Below are positions 7,006 through 15,630 of a stretch of DNA of 39,731 nt, in pieces; position 1 is the stretch's first letter; each line of letters begins with the position of its first letter. Position numbers and translations under genes: made by a program. Source of the DNA: JBDKTH01 sp964558295. Its GTDB lineage: Bacteria > Planctomycetota > Planctomycetia > Pirellulales > Thermoguttaceae. The stretch covers positions 1 to 39,731 of the forward strand of contig CAZLDQ010000024.1 of the NCBI GenBank assembly GCA_964558295.1. The letters run 5' to 3'. The notes below the pieces were generated by a model. It was given only the letters and a program-made list of their open reading frames with translations. It did no database searches and was not told the DNA's origin.

Positions 7006-9384
7006 TTACGCAAACGATGGTCCGCGACCGCGGCGAGCCCAGCCAACCGCCCTGGTCCATAATCCATGCGGCATGCCGGGAGCCTCCCCAGGCCGGCCAA
7101 GAATCAGAGGATGACTGAAAAACAGGCGAAACCCGATGTCGACCATCGCCCAGACAACCACCCAAGAACTCATCCACTGCCGCTGGACTGGGAGAGTCCA
7201 ACAACCGCCGGCATTCTCCCAGCTTGCCCGATCGACCGGCACACGGCAAGAGAGTTCCAACTCGAGCGGATCATCCTCAACCTGTGGCTCCTGTGAACAG
7301 ATGCCCAGCAGGCACTCGTCGGCAAATCGCGGCGACGGCCACGTCCAGCAGGCTCGAAACAAGCGTTTGCGTTTGGCGGCACATGCCAGGTTTACCCGAT
7401 CCAGCGCTGGGCGCAGGCCGATCTGCTCCCGTGGGAGGATCTCGGACCGAATCCACTGGCACAGAAGCGCCTCGTGCGGCCGAAAGCGTTCGGCATCGTG
7501 GCGGATCAGGCGTGCGTCGAACTCCGCCACGAAAGCCTGCCGGTCTCCCTCACGGAGAGTCGATAGCAGAGTCTCCGCCCTTTGGACCTGCTCGTGGAAA
7601 TCGCGAACCACTGGCATCCAACGGTCAGGCAATGGATAGTCGGCCAGCAGAGGGTCGGACACAAGTTCCGCGATCACCGCTTCACGGTGTTCGTTCACCG
7701 CCTCTTCCAAGCGTTGAAGAAGTCCCCGGCGTTTTAGGGCCAACTCGTAACGAGGGCGCCAAGTCTTGACATTCCGGCACCCAGCCAGCAGGTCTTCCTG
7801 CCATAGTTCGAGCAAGCGAGCATCGAGCTGATCGGGGGCCATCTCCGGAGAGAGTGCTTGCAGGGCCTGAATACAGGGGAAACGTTTAAGCGCAAGCTCG
7901 ATGCGAGGCTGACGCTCGGGGTTGAGCAACGCTTCACACCGGTATTTCTGAATCCGCTCCCAAGCAGCCACGATCTGGACGTCATCGTCCAGAATACGCA
8001 CGGCCCGTTCCATTTCCCGGATCGCCACGACGGAACGCCGTGCCTCACGCACCCGGCGGCGCCAGGTATGTGGATACCGGCGTGGAAGCTGCCGCGACGC
8101 ACAGAAGATGTCCCACTCCTGCCGGATCGTGGGTGGGTGGCCGGGCCGTTGGATCAATCGGGCAATCCGCTCCACGATCTCCAGCCGTTTCCTGGCTTCC
8201 ATCATGGCTTCACGGCAGGCCTCGGCCGGCTCGAAGCCCGCAAACAGAGCCTCATTCCAGGCATGGACTCGCTGCCGGTCGTGCGGTTCGTCAATCACCG
8301 GCCCAATCGCCTGGAAGGCAGCCCAAGCTTGCTCACGACAGACTACTTTATAAGCCTTCTGGATCAACGGCTTCAGATGGTCGGGGGCATCCCGAAACTT
8401 TCTGCGCCGGTTGAGTTGTTGCACCGCGGCAGCCCACTGCTCGGTTGCCAACAGATGTTCAATCGTTGCAAACGAGCAGGCCACATGGTGGAGCCGTGGA
8501 ACCTGCTCGATCCGCGCGTGGGCTGCGTCAAACAGTTGCTCAGCCAAGTGGCGGACGTCCATTTCCGGCGAGTTCTTCAGGTCACGATAGAGGGGGCTGG
8601 CCGCCGGCGCCAGAAAGTCGTCCCGGCGAAACAGCAACTTGTCATGGGCGGGCTCCTCCACATATCGAATCCACAAAAGGGGCTCCGCGGCAATCGCCCG
8701 AAGGGCCACGTAGATCACCAGGGCCGAAAAATTGTCGAGATCGAGCGACAAGGGTGTGTACTCGTTGCGCTCGGGATGCTGGTAGGGCTCCACGCCGACT
8801 TCCAGATTGCGCCGGCCCACCAGCGATGGGACGCAGAGGCAATCGTAGTCGACCAGTTTCAACTCGCCCAACGTGTTGACCATCACATTGGCATGTTGGA
8901 GATCGCCGTGCGAGATTTGGGCTTCGGCCAATTCTCGCACCAAGGCCTCCCAGCGATGAGCCGCTTCAACCAGCGCGTTCCTGTTCTTTTCCAAGGCCCT
9001 GGCACGGACCCACTTGAACAGAGTATCGCCCTGAACCCAGTCCATGAGAATCAACGGATACCACTTCCCGTCTCCTGCCGAACGGATACTATGGTCGCGG
9101 TACTCGAAATCGACCAAGCACGAGAGCTTCCGGGCACCGAGGTACTCGCTGATCCGGTCGTATCGTTCCCGGCGCTCGGGCGACTCCGTGGTGAACACCC
9201 GGAGGGCAAATGCCCGGCCGTCGGCTGCGATTCCTTTGTAGACCACGGCAAAGGCCCCGGCCCACGGCTTCGGCTGGTTCCGCTCATCCTTCTCAATGCG
9301 GCACTGACGCAACTCCGGATCGCGAAAAGCGATCTCTGGGGTTTGCAGAGCCGCACTGAAATGAGAGGCGAGTGGCCAGGACAT
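7006..9384 (-). CDS. Atypical protein kinase of a TerY-P-like triad
   Basis: Protein kinase of 792 residues, predicted cytoplasmic. A glycine-rich loop (WAGAFAVVYKG, about 41-51) is followed by strand beta-3, AFALRVF, in which the usual catalytic lysine is arginine (R62). The catalytic loop reads HGDLQHAN (H159, D161, N166) and the metal-binding DFG position is DYD (179-181); a PYQHPER segment stands for APE. After about residue 290 comes a long, largely helical region rich in Arg, Trp and Glu (about 300-690), perhaps a repeat scaffold, then a tail predicted to be beta-rich. It is the first gene of a minus-strand unit with VWA, PP2C and ybaK. The divergent spacer separates it from the SrfB/SrfC-like operon. 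Activity is likely but not certain, given R62. Confidence 0.85.
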   Translation of the reverse strand: MSWPLASHFSAALQTPEIAFRDPELRQCRIEKDERNQPKPWAGAFAVVYKGIAADGRAFALRVFTTESPERRERYDRISEYLGARKLSCLVDFEYRDHSIRSAGDGKWYPLILMDWVQGDTLFKWVRARALEKNRNALVEAAHRWEALVRELAEAQISHGDLQHANVMVNTLGELKLVDYDCLCVPSLVGRRNLEVGVEPYQHPERNEYTPLSLDLDNFSALVIYVALRAIAAEPLLWIRYVEEPAHDKLLFRRDDFLAPAASPLYRDLKNSPEMDVRHLAEQLFDAAHARIEQVPRLHHVACSFATIEHLLATEQWAAAVQQLNRRRKFRDAPDHLKPLIQKAYKVVCREQAWAAFQAIGPVIDEPHDRQRVHAWNEALFAGFEPAEACREAMMEARKRLEIVERIARLIQRPGHPPTIRQEWDIFCASRQLPRRYPHTWRRRVREARRSVVAIREMERAVRILDDDVQIVAAWERIQKYRCEALLNPERQPRIELALKRFPCIQALQALSPEMAPDQLDARLLELWQEDLLAGCRNVKTWRPRYELALKRRGLLQRLEEAVNEHREAVIAELVSDPLLADYPLPDRWMPVVRDFHEQVQRAETLLSTLREGDRQAFVAEFDARLIRHDAERFRPHEALLCQWIRSEILPREQIGLRPALDRVNLACAAKRKRLFRACWTWPSPRFADECLLGICSQEPQVEDDPLELELSCRVPVDRASWENAGGCWTLPVQRQWMSSWVVVWAMVDIGFRLFFSHPLILGRPGEAPGMPHGLWTRAVGWARRGRGPSFA

Positions 9385-9429
9385 GCGAGACGGTCAGCAA
9401 CTGGGCAAAACACACAAAGGGGGCGAAGG

Positions 9430-9468
9430 ACGAAATCCAAATGACGAAAGAATAACGAAGTCCGAATG
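9430..9468. repeat. Degenerate direct repeat, ACGAA(A/G)TCC(A/G)AATG unit
   Basis: ACGAAATCCAAATG (9430-9443) and ACGAAGTCCGAATG (9455-9468) differ at two of 14 positions. A partial copy, ACGAAAGAATA, fills the gap (9444-9454). From memory, similar units recur between genes in planctomycete genomes, which cannot be checked here. Confidence 0.5.
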
Positions 9469-9779
9469 CCCTCCTCTGCATCAGGGTAGCGGGTTGGCGG
9501 CAGCCTGTCAAAACAGGGTGGCAATGTTCTTGGGCTCCGGCGGGTGGAGGCGGGGGCAAAGCAATTCTACCGCCCCGGGAATAAGAGATTGCCTGGTATG
9601 TCATTTCCCGATCCCTCGAAAGGATGGAACGCGAATGCACGTTGAAGCGTCGCTCATGACAAGCATTCCCCAATAGTATCAGGCATTCTAGACCTTCCTG
9701 TCCCGATGGCCAACCACCGCCCGAATCAGAACCGCCTGTGTATCGCGTAACAGGGACCGATTTTTGTTAGTCCGGTGGG

Positions 9780-9808
9780 TTGATCTTCCTGGGCAAAACG
9801 AATACCTT
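9780..9808 (+). promoter_or_regulatory. Possible promoter of the SrfB/SrfC-like operon
   Basis: TTGATC (9780-9785) and TACCTT (9803-9808) are separated by exactly 17 bases, a sigma-70-like arrangement about 170 bases before the first gene. Each box matches only part of the consensus. Confidence 0.28.
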
Positions 9809-9976
9809 AGAGCAGAGTGAGATGAGGAATCTTCCAGAGGCTCCTTGATCGCGGAACAGCCAGGCAACGGCCGCCGATCTTCTCTTCTTCTTCGCGCCGT
9901 GGCCTTTGCGTCGTATCATACGGATATTGGGCGGTTACCGCACAAGTGGTTTCCTAACTTCACGTTTAGGTGACCC

Positions 9977-12900
9977 ATGGCAAGACGTTTCGTCCGCGTC
10001 GATCTGTCAGACCTGTCGCGTGATTTCCGTCCCGTTGCCGTCGAACCCGGCGTCCCCCTGCTGGATCTCTCCCAGACTAATGCGAAGATCCTGCACAAGT
10101 GGCTCGGCAGTCTGGTGGCCGAGCCCGAGTGGGAAGGCGAGTCGGTCAATTTCTATGTGTGCGATGACTCTGGCGGCCGTTTTGAGGAGGTCGTCTGCGA
10201 GCCGGCCAGCGAGGCGGATCTGCAAGGTCCCTTGAAGGCCGACTTGGAAATGCTGCGGCAACGAATCGCGAGAATCAAGCCCGAGACCTCGACGGAACGG
10301 GGAGTTCACAAGGCGATCCTGCGGGAGTTCGCCAAGCTCGTCGACGAAGGACACCGGACCGATCGCGACAACTATTTCTTCCATTACCAAGACGTCAACG
10401 GTCGATGGCGGCTCATCTGGTGTTGGGGATATGAGCGGATTGATCGGGAGTCTGCCACGACGCTCGTGTGCCGGAACCCCAAGTGCAATTTGCTATTCGT
10501 TCGCCGTCCGGGCCAAACGGCCAAGTGCCCAAGCTGCGAAGCCTTGCAGGTGTTTGTCGGCGCAGGGCCGAAGCCACGGAAACGGCGTCTCCTGGCCGGT
10601 GTGCTTCTGCTAGCCCTCGGCGCGGTGCTATTGGCCGGACTTCTGAACCGAACTCACCTGCACGTCACTCCCAGCCACTGGAGCGGTCCGGCCGGAAGCC
10701 GCGTGGAGTTTACCGTCCACACGCCCGGCCTGTTCGGCTTTGGTGCCCAGGAGGTCACCCGGCAGGCTGTGGCCCTCAGTGGCGATCCGCGTATCGTGCG
10801 TGTGGATCGCCCAAGCATGACGGCCCTGGCTTCCGGTCCCGGCAAAACGGTCGTTCGTTTCTTTCTGGGAAACCGTTCGGCGATCTCGACGTGGACGGTT
10901 ACCCCCGCCCGGAATCCGAAGAAGATCACCCTCGAACCGCCGGCGCTAGAGTTGGGGGTCGGTACGACCGCGAGACTCAGACTCCTGGGCGACTACGGCG
11001 ATGGAGTCCCCGTCAACCTGACGGAGACAGCCTATTGGGTCCCGAACCGAGATGGAATTGTCTACTCCTACGGCGGTCTTGTGGAGGGACTGCGGGAAGG
11101 CAACACCCAGGTCGTTGTTCGCTATCAGGCCACGCCGGAGAGCCAGCCTTTGGAGACCACGGCCAGAGTGACCGTGGCGAAACTCGACTCTCCAACGCTC
11201 GAAGTGCGGCTTGATCCGCTCCCAATTCCCTTGGGCCGGACCAGCAAACTGCAAGTCAACGCGATCTCCCAGGCAGGAAAGACGTACTCGGTCCTCGAAT
11301 CGTCAGGACTGAAACTTGCGATCACTCCGCCGGACATTGCCACACTCTACGGCAGCTACGTGGAAGGGCATCAAAAAGGCTCCGGCAAGATCGAAGTGAA
11401 CTGGAACGGCCGGCTTTCGGCCGAGACGAGTTTCAACGTGGTCCCGGGCCCCGGCGTCAAGACGCTCATGGTCAGTCCCGAGCGACTCAAGATAGTCGTC
11501 GGCGAAGTGGCCGACCTCGACATTGTCTCTCCATCGACAGCTCCACTGCGAATGATCAATTCCGACGCCTCGGTGGTCGAAGTGACCAAGTCAAATCGGA
11601 TCGTCGGGCGAGCCCCGGGAACTGCCCGCATTACGGTGCTCCAAGGTGAAACGAATCGCGACGTAGCGGTCAGCGTCACCAAGGGAAAAATCCGCTCGCT
11701 GGCGGTGAAGCCGATGCAAGTCGTGACGCCGGTCGCGAAAACCTTGGCCGTGCATGCGGTCGGCCAAACCGAAGGGGACCAACAGGTGGAGTTGGCCCCC
11801 GAGGTCGTGACCATTGCCAAACGGCCGGCGCCAAAGTACGCTTCGACGAATGACAAGTCGCTCGAATTGCTCGGCATCCGGCCCACGGAAGACGGCTCGC
11901 CGGAGACCTTGGGACTTGCCTTCGAGGATCTCCACGCCCAGGCGCCGGTGGATGTCGTGCTTCCCCCTGGGGTGAAGGGGCCGCCGCTGGAGGAGGAAGA
12001 GGAGCAGGCCGCTCCGAAGATCGCGCAAGTGCCCAGTGCTATAGAGCAGAAGACACTGTCTCCCGGAGGAATCAACCGTGACCACTCCCCAATCCCGTCG
12101 AAACAACCGCCAACCCAAGGCAAGGCGACTCGTTCGGTTGCCACGGATCTTGTGATCGAACCGATGTCGGCCGCGCTCCATCCCGGCCAGACGCTTACTT
12201 ACCAGGTCACCGGACTTCACGAGGGAGTTCGCAAAGTCTTGGGGCCGGAAGATGGCCTACGTCTGTCGGCCAGCAAGCCCGAGGTCGGTCACGTCGACGG
12301 GATGTACGTCCATGCCAAGGCCTTGGGAACCACGGAAATCACGGCCCAACTGGGCGATCAGCAAGCAAAAGCCGTTTTCCGCGTGGAGCCAGGCAAAGAA
12401 CCTCCGGAAGTGGTAACCAAGACGCCCGGCGTTCGAATCCCAGTCACCGACGAGAACGGTTTCTGGATTGCGGGAGTTTACTATCCGGACGAGAAACGAA
12501 AACCGAGGACGGACGAGAGTCCTCACGGCCCGCCACGTTCCGAGCCGGACATGGCCCATCCGGCGGCACTTGCGGAGCATGGCGCCCCGGTGTCGATCGT
12601 AACCACCGGAGAGAAGACCGAACGGTTCCTGGACGTACAGCCGTCGATTTCCGATGAATTCGTACCGGACTTTACGGTGCGACTGGACATCACCGCAGCC
12701 AACACGGATCGTCCGCTGGAATATCGAGCCTACGTGACAGGCCAAGCTCCCTCGGAGACTTGGACGGCGGCAGAACGTCAAGGGGAGAGCCAACGGGTCA
12801 CGGTGGCCAGTCCGGCCATTCACACCGGACCGTTCTCAACGGTCTACGACTTGACCCTTGAGGCGCGCAATCCGGCCGACGGCTCGATCGAGCGCTACCC

Positions 12901-13015
12901 CTTGCGGTTCCGTTTGTCCCCTGGGGTTGACGTTGAATCGGGTGAAAAACGGCAAGCGAAAGCCCCCTCGGCCCAAGGTGGTGAAGAACCCCTGGGACCG
13001 TTTGAGAAGAACTAG
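9977..13015 (+). CDS. Membrane protein with cytoplasmic zinc ribbon and extracytoplasmic Ig-like (Big2-type) repeats
   Basis: Protein of 1012 residues that spans the membrane once. Residues 1-155 form an unrecognised cytoplasmic domain. Next is a zinc ribbon with C165, C170, C184 and C187. A basic patch (KPRKRR) precedes one hydrophobic helix (about 205-223), predicting N-terminus in, C-terminus out. The outer part has several bacterial Ig-like segments; stretches such as LELGVGTTARLRLLGDYGDG and the LHPGQTLTYQV block show the typical pattern. An acidic/Pro-rich linker lies around 660-720. AGGTGA before the ATG is a plausible ribosome site. It heads the operon, with the SrfC-like GTPase just after it, so it may link the cytoplasmic machine to the envelope. 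The Big2 assignment comes from pattern and is reasonably sure; the function is unknown. Confidence 0.82.
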   Translation: MARRFVRVDLSDLSRDFRPVAVEPGVPLLDLSQTNAKILHKWLGSLVAEPEWEGESVNFYVCDDSGGRFEEVVCEPASEADLQGPLKADLEMLRQRIARIKPETSTERGVHKAILREFAKLVDEGHRTDRDNYFFHYQDVNGRWRLIWCWGYERIDRESATTLVCRNPKCNLLFVRRPGQTAKCPSCEALQVFVGAGPKPRKRRLLAGVLLLALGAVLLAGLLNRTHLHVTPSHWSGPAGSRVEFTVHTPGLFGFGAQEVTRQAVALSGDPRIVRVDRPSMTALASGPGKTVVRFFLGNRSAISTWTVTPARNPKKITLEPPALELGVGTTARLRLLGDYGDGVPVNLTETAYWVPNRDGIVYSYGGLVEGLREGNTQVVVRYQATPESQPLETTARVTVAKLDSPTLEVRLDPLPIPLGRTSKLQVNAISQAGKTYSVLESSGLKLAITPPDIATLYGSYVEGHQKGSGKIEVNWNGRLSAETSFNVVPGPGVKTLMVSPERLKIVVGEVADLDIVSPSTAPLRMINSDASVVEVTKSNRIVGRAPGTARITVLQGETNRDVAVSVTKGKIRSLAVKPMQVVTPVAKTLAVHAVGQTEGDQQVELAPEVVTIAKRPAPKYASTNDKSLELLGIRPTEDGSPETLGLAFEDLHAQAPVDVVLPPGVKGPPLEEEEEQAAPKIAQVPSAIEQKTLSPGGINRDHSPIPSKQPPTQGKATRSVATDLVIEPMSAALHPGQTLTYQVTGLHEGVRKVLGPEDGLRLSASKPEVGHVDGMYVHAKALGTTEITAQLGDQQAKAVFRVEPGKEPPEVVTKTPGVRIPVTDENGFWIAGVYYPDEKRKPRTDESPHGPPRSEPDMAHPAALAEHGAPVSIVTTGEKTERFLDVQPSISDEFVPDFTVRLDITAANTDRPLEYRAYVTGQAPSETWTAAERQGESQRVTVASPAIHTGPFSTVYDLTLEARNPADGSIERYPLRFRLSPGVDVESGEKRQAKAPSAQGGEEPLGPFEKN

Positions 13016-13054
13016 GAAACTCCCTGACTCCGATGAGTGGATGGCAAGCATGCT

Positions 13055-15625
13055 ATGGCATTTCCCGATGAACACGATCGAGTCCTGATTCGACAGGCGG
13101 AGCAGGTGGAGGACTTGGCCACCAATCTGAGCGACTGGCTGGCAGAGTTCAACGCCTCGCGTCGGGCGGCGGACCTGCTGCCCATTTCCGAGAGCGACGA
13201 GTTTGAAGTGCTCCAGCTTCGGCGGCTTGCCGGCAACTTACTCAGTTCCGCGCGCGTGCCGGTAGCGGCGGCCGTATATGGGCCGTCGCAAGTGGGCAAA
13301 AGCCTTTTCATGGGCCAGGTGCTCAAACCTCATAGCGAGGCGTACAGCCCCCTGGGTCGCGACGAGCAGCATGGTCCGCCGGCCTACTACAGGGAACTGT
13401 CGTTCGACAACGACCTGAATCCCCAGAGCGGGTCGAATGAGGCCACAGCGTTGGTAACGCGATTTACGACCAAGGATCGCATCGCCGCAAGTGTCGCGCC
13501 GGAGTATCCCGTGATGGTCCGGGCCCTGACTCGGGCGGAATGGCTGCGGGTCCTCGCCCGCGGATTTCATGCGGAATGCCAAATCGGCGATCGCTGCTGG
13601 GACCAAGGGCGTTTGGAGGGGCTGTTCGAAGAGTGTGGCCGTCTTCACGCAAGCGAGACGCTGGACCGCAAGTGGCGAATCGATCTGCTCGACGCTTTTT
13701 CCTATATGCGGGTCGTCGATCCTCGTGGGTTTCCCGCTAAGGAAGCCGTGGTCAGTGGGTTATTGAGTCGTTACCCACTGACTGACGACGGGTACGTGGC
13801 TATCGCGGCCGCCTTATTCTGGGACAAGTGGCCTTCGCTGACTAACCTTTTCATCCGCATCAACGATTTCCTGGCCCGAATCGCCTCCGGGCCGCATGGC
13901 CCGGCGATTCTCACCCACTGGGCCGGCGTGCGGTTCCTCTTGGACAGCCAGCGGGCCCGATTCCACGAACGGCGCACGAGCAAGTGCTTCAGCCGGGTCG
14001 ATTGGCGGGAATTCCAGCTTCGCCAGCGCGAGGGATGGTATGTGCTGGAGTATCATCCCAACCGCACCGATGGCAGCGAAGACCTGGAAACGATCCAGGC
14101 GGCCATGCTCGAACTTGTGCTCCCCGTTCTTCCCCACCGGCTCAACGACGACTGGCGCAAGGTGATCGAGCAGATGGACTTGCTCGACATCCCCGGAATG
14201 CGTGCCGGGCGTCAAGGGATCGAACAAGGCAAGCGGACCGCGGCTGACTCGCTCGACGAGCAGATGGAAATCGTCAAACGGGGCAAGGTGGCCTATCTGT
14301 TTGAGCGTTATACCGAGGAGTTGCAGATCCAAACGCTTTTCCTCCTGTCGCGCGGCGGCAATCTGGAAGTAACCTCCCAGATGAAGTACCACATCGACAA
14401 GTGGGGGAAGGCCCGCTACGGCGACAAGACGTGGCCCCACAAGGTGCGCGACGAGATCCCCGCCTTGTTTATCGGCATGACGGGGATTGACGAAGAGTTT
14501 CGCAATCGGGAGGAATATGCCGAAAAGGGGCTTTACGAGCAGCGGCTCGGCCAGTTGGTCGATGCCCTGAGTAGCGTCATGAATGATTTCGGCGGTCGCG
14601 GGCAACCGTTCACCAACGTCTACCCGATTCGCTATCCCGGCACATGGGACACCAACCAAGCCCAGCGTGAACGGGAGGACTCGGCAAAGTGGAGCCGTGC
14701 CCGCAAGGCGTTCCTCGAATCGGAGATGGTTCAGACCTACCTGCGGTCGGCCGAGCAGCGTTGGGATACCGCGATGCGAGACGACGACGGGGGGCTGTCG
14801 CTGATTAGTGCGGGAATCCGGGCCGTGACAACGGCGGACGACAAGCAGCGCCAACTTCAGCGCGAGATTCAGGACGTCGCCGGGCGTCTGCTCCAATTGT
14901 CCCGGGGTTGGGTCGTGAATCCCGATGCCAATGTGAACCGCGAGAAACGGATTCGCGCCGGCCAACGGATCGTTGATTGGCTTTTGGAACGCGAGGACGT
15001 GATCTACTATCGCGTTCACGCTCTTCAAGAAACACTCAGCGTTCACGAGGGGGACGAACTGTCCCTGGCCGACTGCATGGACCTCGTCAGCCGGCGTTAC
15101 GGCGACCCGCTCCCTCAGCAACTCCGCGTGTTCCTGCACGATTGGGCGACTACCTCGGTGCCCAAACGCTGGGATCAGTTCACCACCACGCACGAGGAAG
15201 GCGGGCCATGGTTGGAGCCGAAGGACGTTCATGCCTTGGCTCGCTATCTGACGGACTACTTGCTGCGCGACGAGGTGTTTGGCGCGCTGAGCAAACGGCT
15301 GGAGCCGGTTGTAGCGCTCAAGACCCGTGATGAGGCGGCCCGGCGCCGGGCACGGCGCAGATATGTCCGAATCATCATGAATGATTGGCTTTTGAATCCC
15401 GGCCCCAGCATGGCGCCGATCAGTGATCCGCAGAATGGGACCGAAGGGGAATCCACCGATAACGGGAGAGGCGATCCGTTCGAGCGATTTGGTCTGATGG
15501 CGGCGTTTGTCAAGCGTTGGGCCCTTCGGCTGCCCCAGGCCCTGGCCCTCGGGGCGGGCGAGCATGTCGAGATCCCGCCGGGCAACACGGAGTTGATGAC
15601 GATTCTGGAACCGTATGAAAAGTAG
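13055..15625 (+). CDS. SrfC-like GTPase (virulence-factor SrfC family)
   Basis: Large P-loop GTPase-like protein of about 856 residues. The G1/Walker A motif GPSQVGKS (76-83) is preceded by a hydrophobic strand (VPVAAAVY). A G3-type motif, DIPGMRAG, lies near residue 378, unusually far from G1 because of a long insertion. A clear N/TKxD (G4) motif is not seen. The motif form (YGPSQVGKSLFMGQVL) and the SrfB-like gene five bases downstream match the SrfC family of the Salmonella srfABC locus, as I remember it. No signal peptide or membrane helix is visible, so it should be cytoplasmic. I use ATG at 13055; GTG at 13037 in the same frame is possible and neither has a good ribosome site. Part of the middle is predicted coiled and basic. 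The biochemical role is unknown. Confidence 0.82.
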   Translation: MAFPDEHDRVLIRQAEQVEDLATNLSDWLAEFNASRRAADLLPISESDEFEVLQLRRLAGNLLSSARVPVAAAVYGPSQVGKSLFMGQVLKPHSEAYSPLGRDEQHGPPAYYRELSFDNDLNPQSGSNEATALVTRFTTKDRIAASVAPEYPVMVRALTRAEWLRVLARGFHAECQIGDRCWDQGRLEGLFEECGRLHASETLDRKWRIDLLDAFSYMRVVDPRGFPAKEAVVSGLLSRYPLTDDGYVAIAAALFWDKWPSLTNLFIRINDFLARIASGPHGPAILTHWAGVRFLLDSQRARFHERRTSKCFSRVDWREFQLRQREGWYVLEYHPNRTDGSEDLETIQAAMLELVLPVLPHRLNDDWRKVIEQMDLLDIPGMRAGRQGIEQGKRTAADSLDEQMEIVKRGKVAYLFERYTEELQIQTLFLLSRGGNLEVTSQMKYHIDKWGKARYGDKTWPHKVRDEIPALFIGMTGIDEEFRNREEYAEKGLYEQRLGQLVDALSSVMNDFGGRGQPFTNVYPIRYPGTWDTNQAQREREDSAKWSRARKAFLESEMVQTYLRSAEQRWDTAMRDDDGGLSLISAGIRAVTTADDKQRQLQREIQDVAGRLLQLSRGWVVNPDANVNREKRIRAGQRIVDWLLEREDVIYYRVHALQETLSVHEGDELSLADCMDLVSRRYGDPLPQQLRVFLHDWATTSVPKRWDQFTTTHEEGGPWLEPKDVHALARYLTDYLLRDEVFGALSKRLEPVVALKTRDEAARRRARRRYVRIIMNDWLLNPGPSMAPISDPQNGTEGESTDNGRGDPFERFGLMAAFVKRWALRLPQALALGAGEHVEIPPGNTELMTILEPYEK

Positions 15626-15630
15626 TTACC

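Larger units (their letters stand above)
9385..9976. other. Divergent spacer between the kinase unit and the SrfB/SrfC-like operon
   Basis: This 592-base stretch separates two divergent transcription units and should hold both promoters. Frames crossing it look like antisense shadows of the kinase gene. It contains a small degenerate repeat (9430-9468) and a promoter-like box pair facing the plus-strand operon (9780-9808). No RNA gene is recognised. Confidence 0.6.

Noticed and set aside
6983..7249. N-terminal extension of the VWA protein
   Set aside because: It would overlap the kinase gene, has no ribosome site, and the ATG at 6982 has a good one.
7858..9444. Long plus-strand open frame (528 residues) opposite the kinase gene
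   Set aside because: It is antisense to a gene with clear kinase motifs, and its translation has no recognisable domain. GC-rich genes often have long open antisense frames.
12425..12445. tRNA T-loop-like GTTCGAATCC sequence
   Set aside because: It lies inside the Ig-like protein gene, in frame, with no surrounding cloverleaf arms.
13814..15565. Long minus-strand open frame (583 residues) opposite the SrfC-like gene
   Set aside because: The plus strand has P-loop and DxPG motifs; the minus frame has none and lacks a ribosome site.
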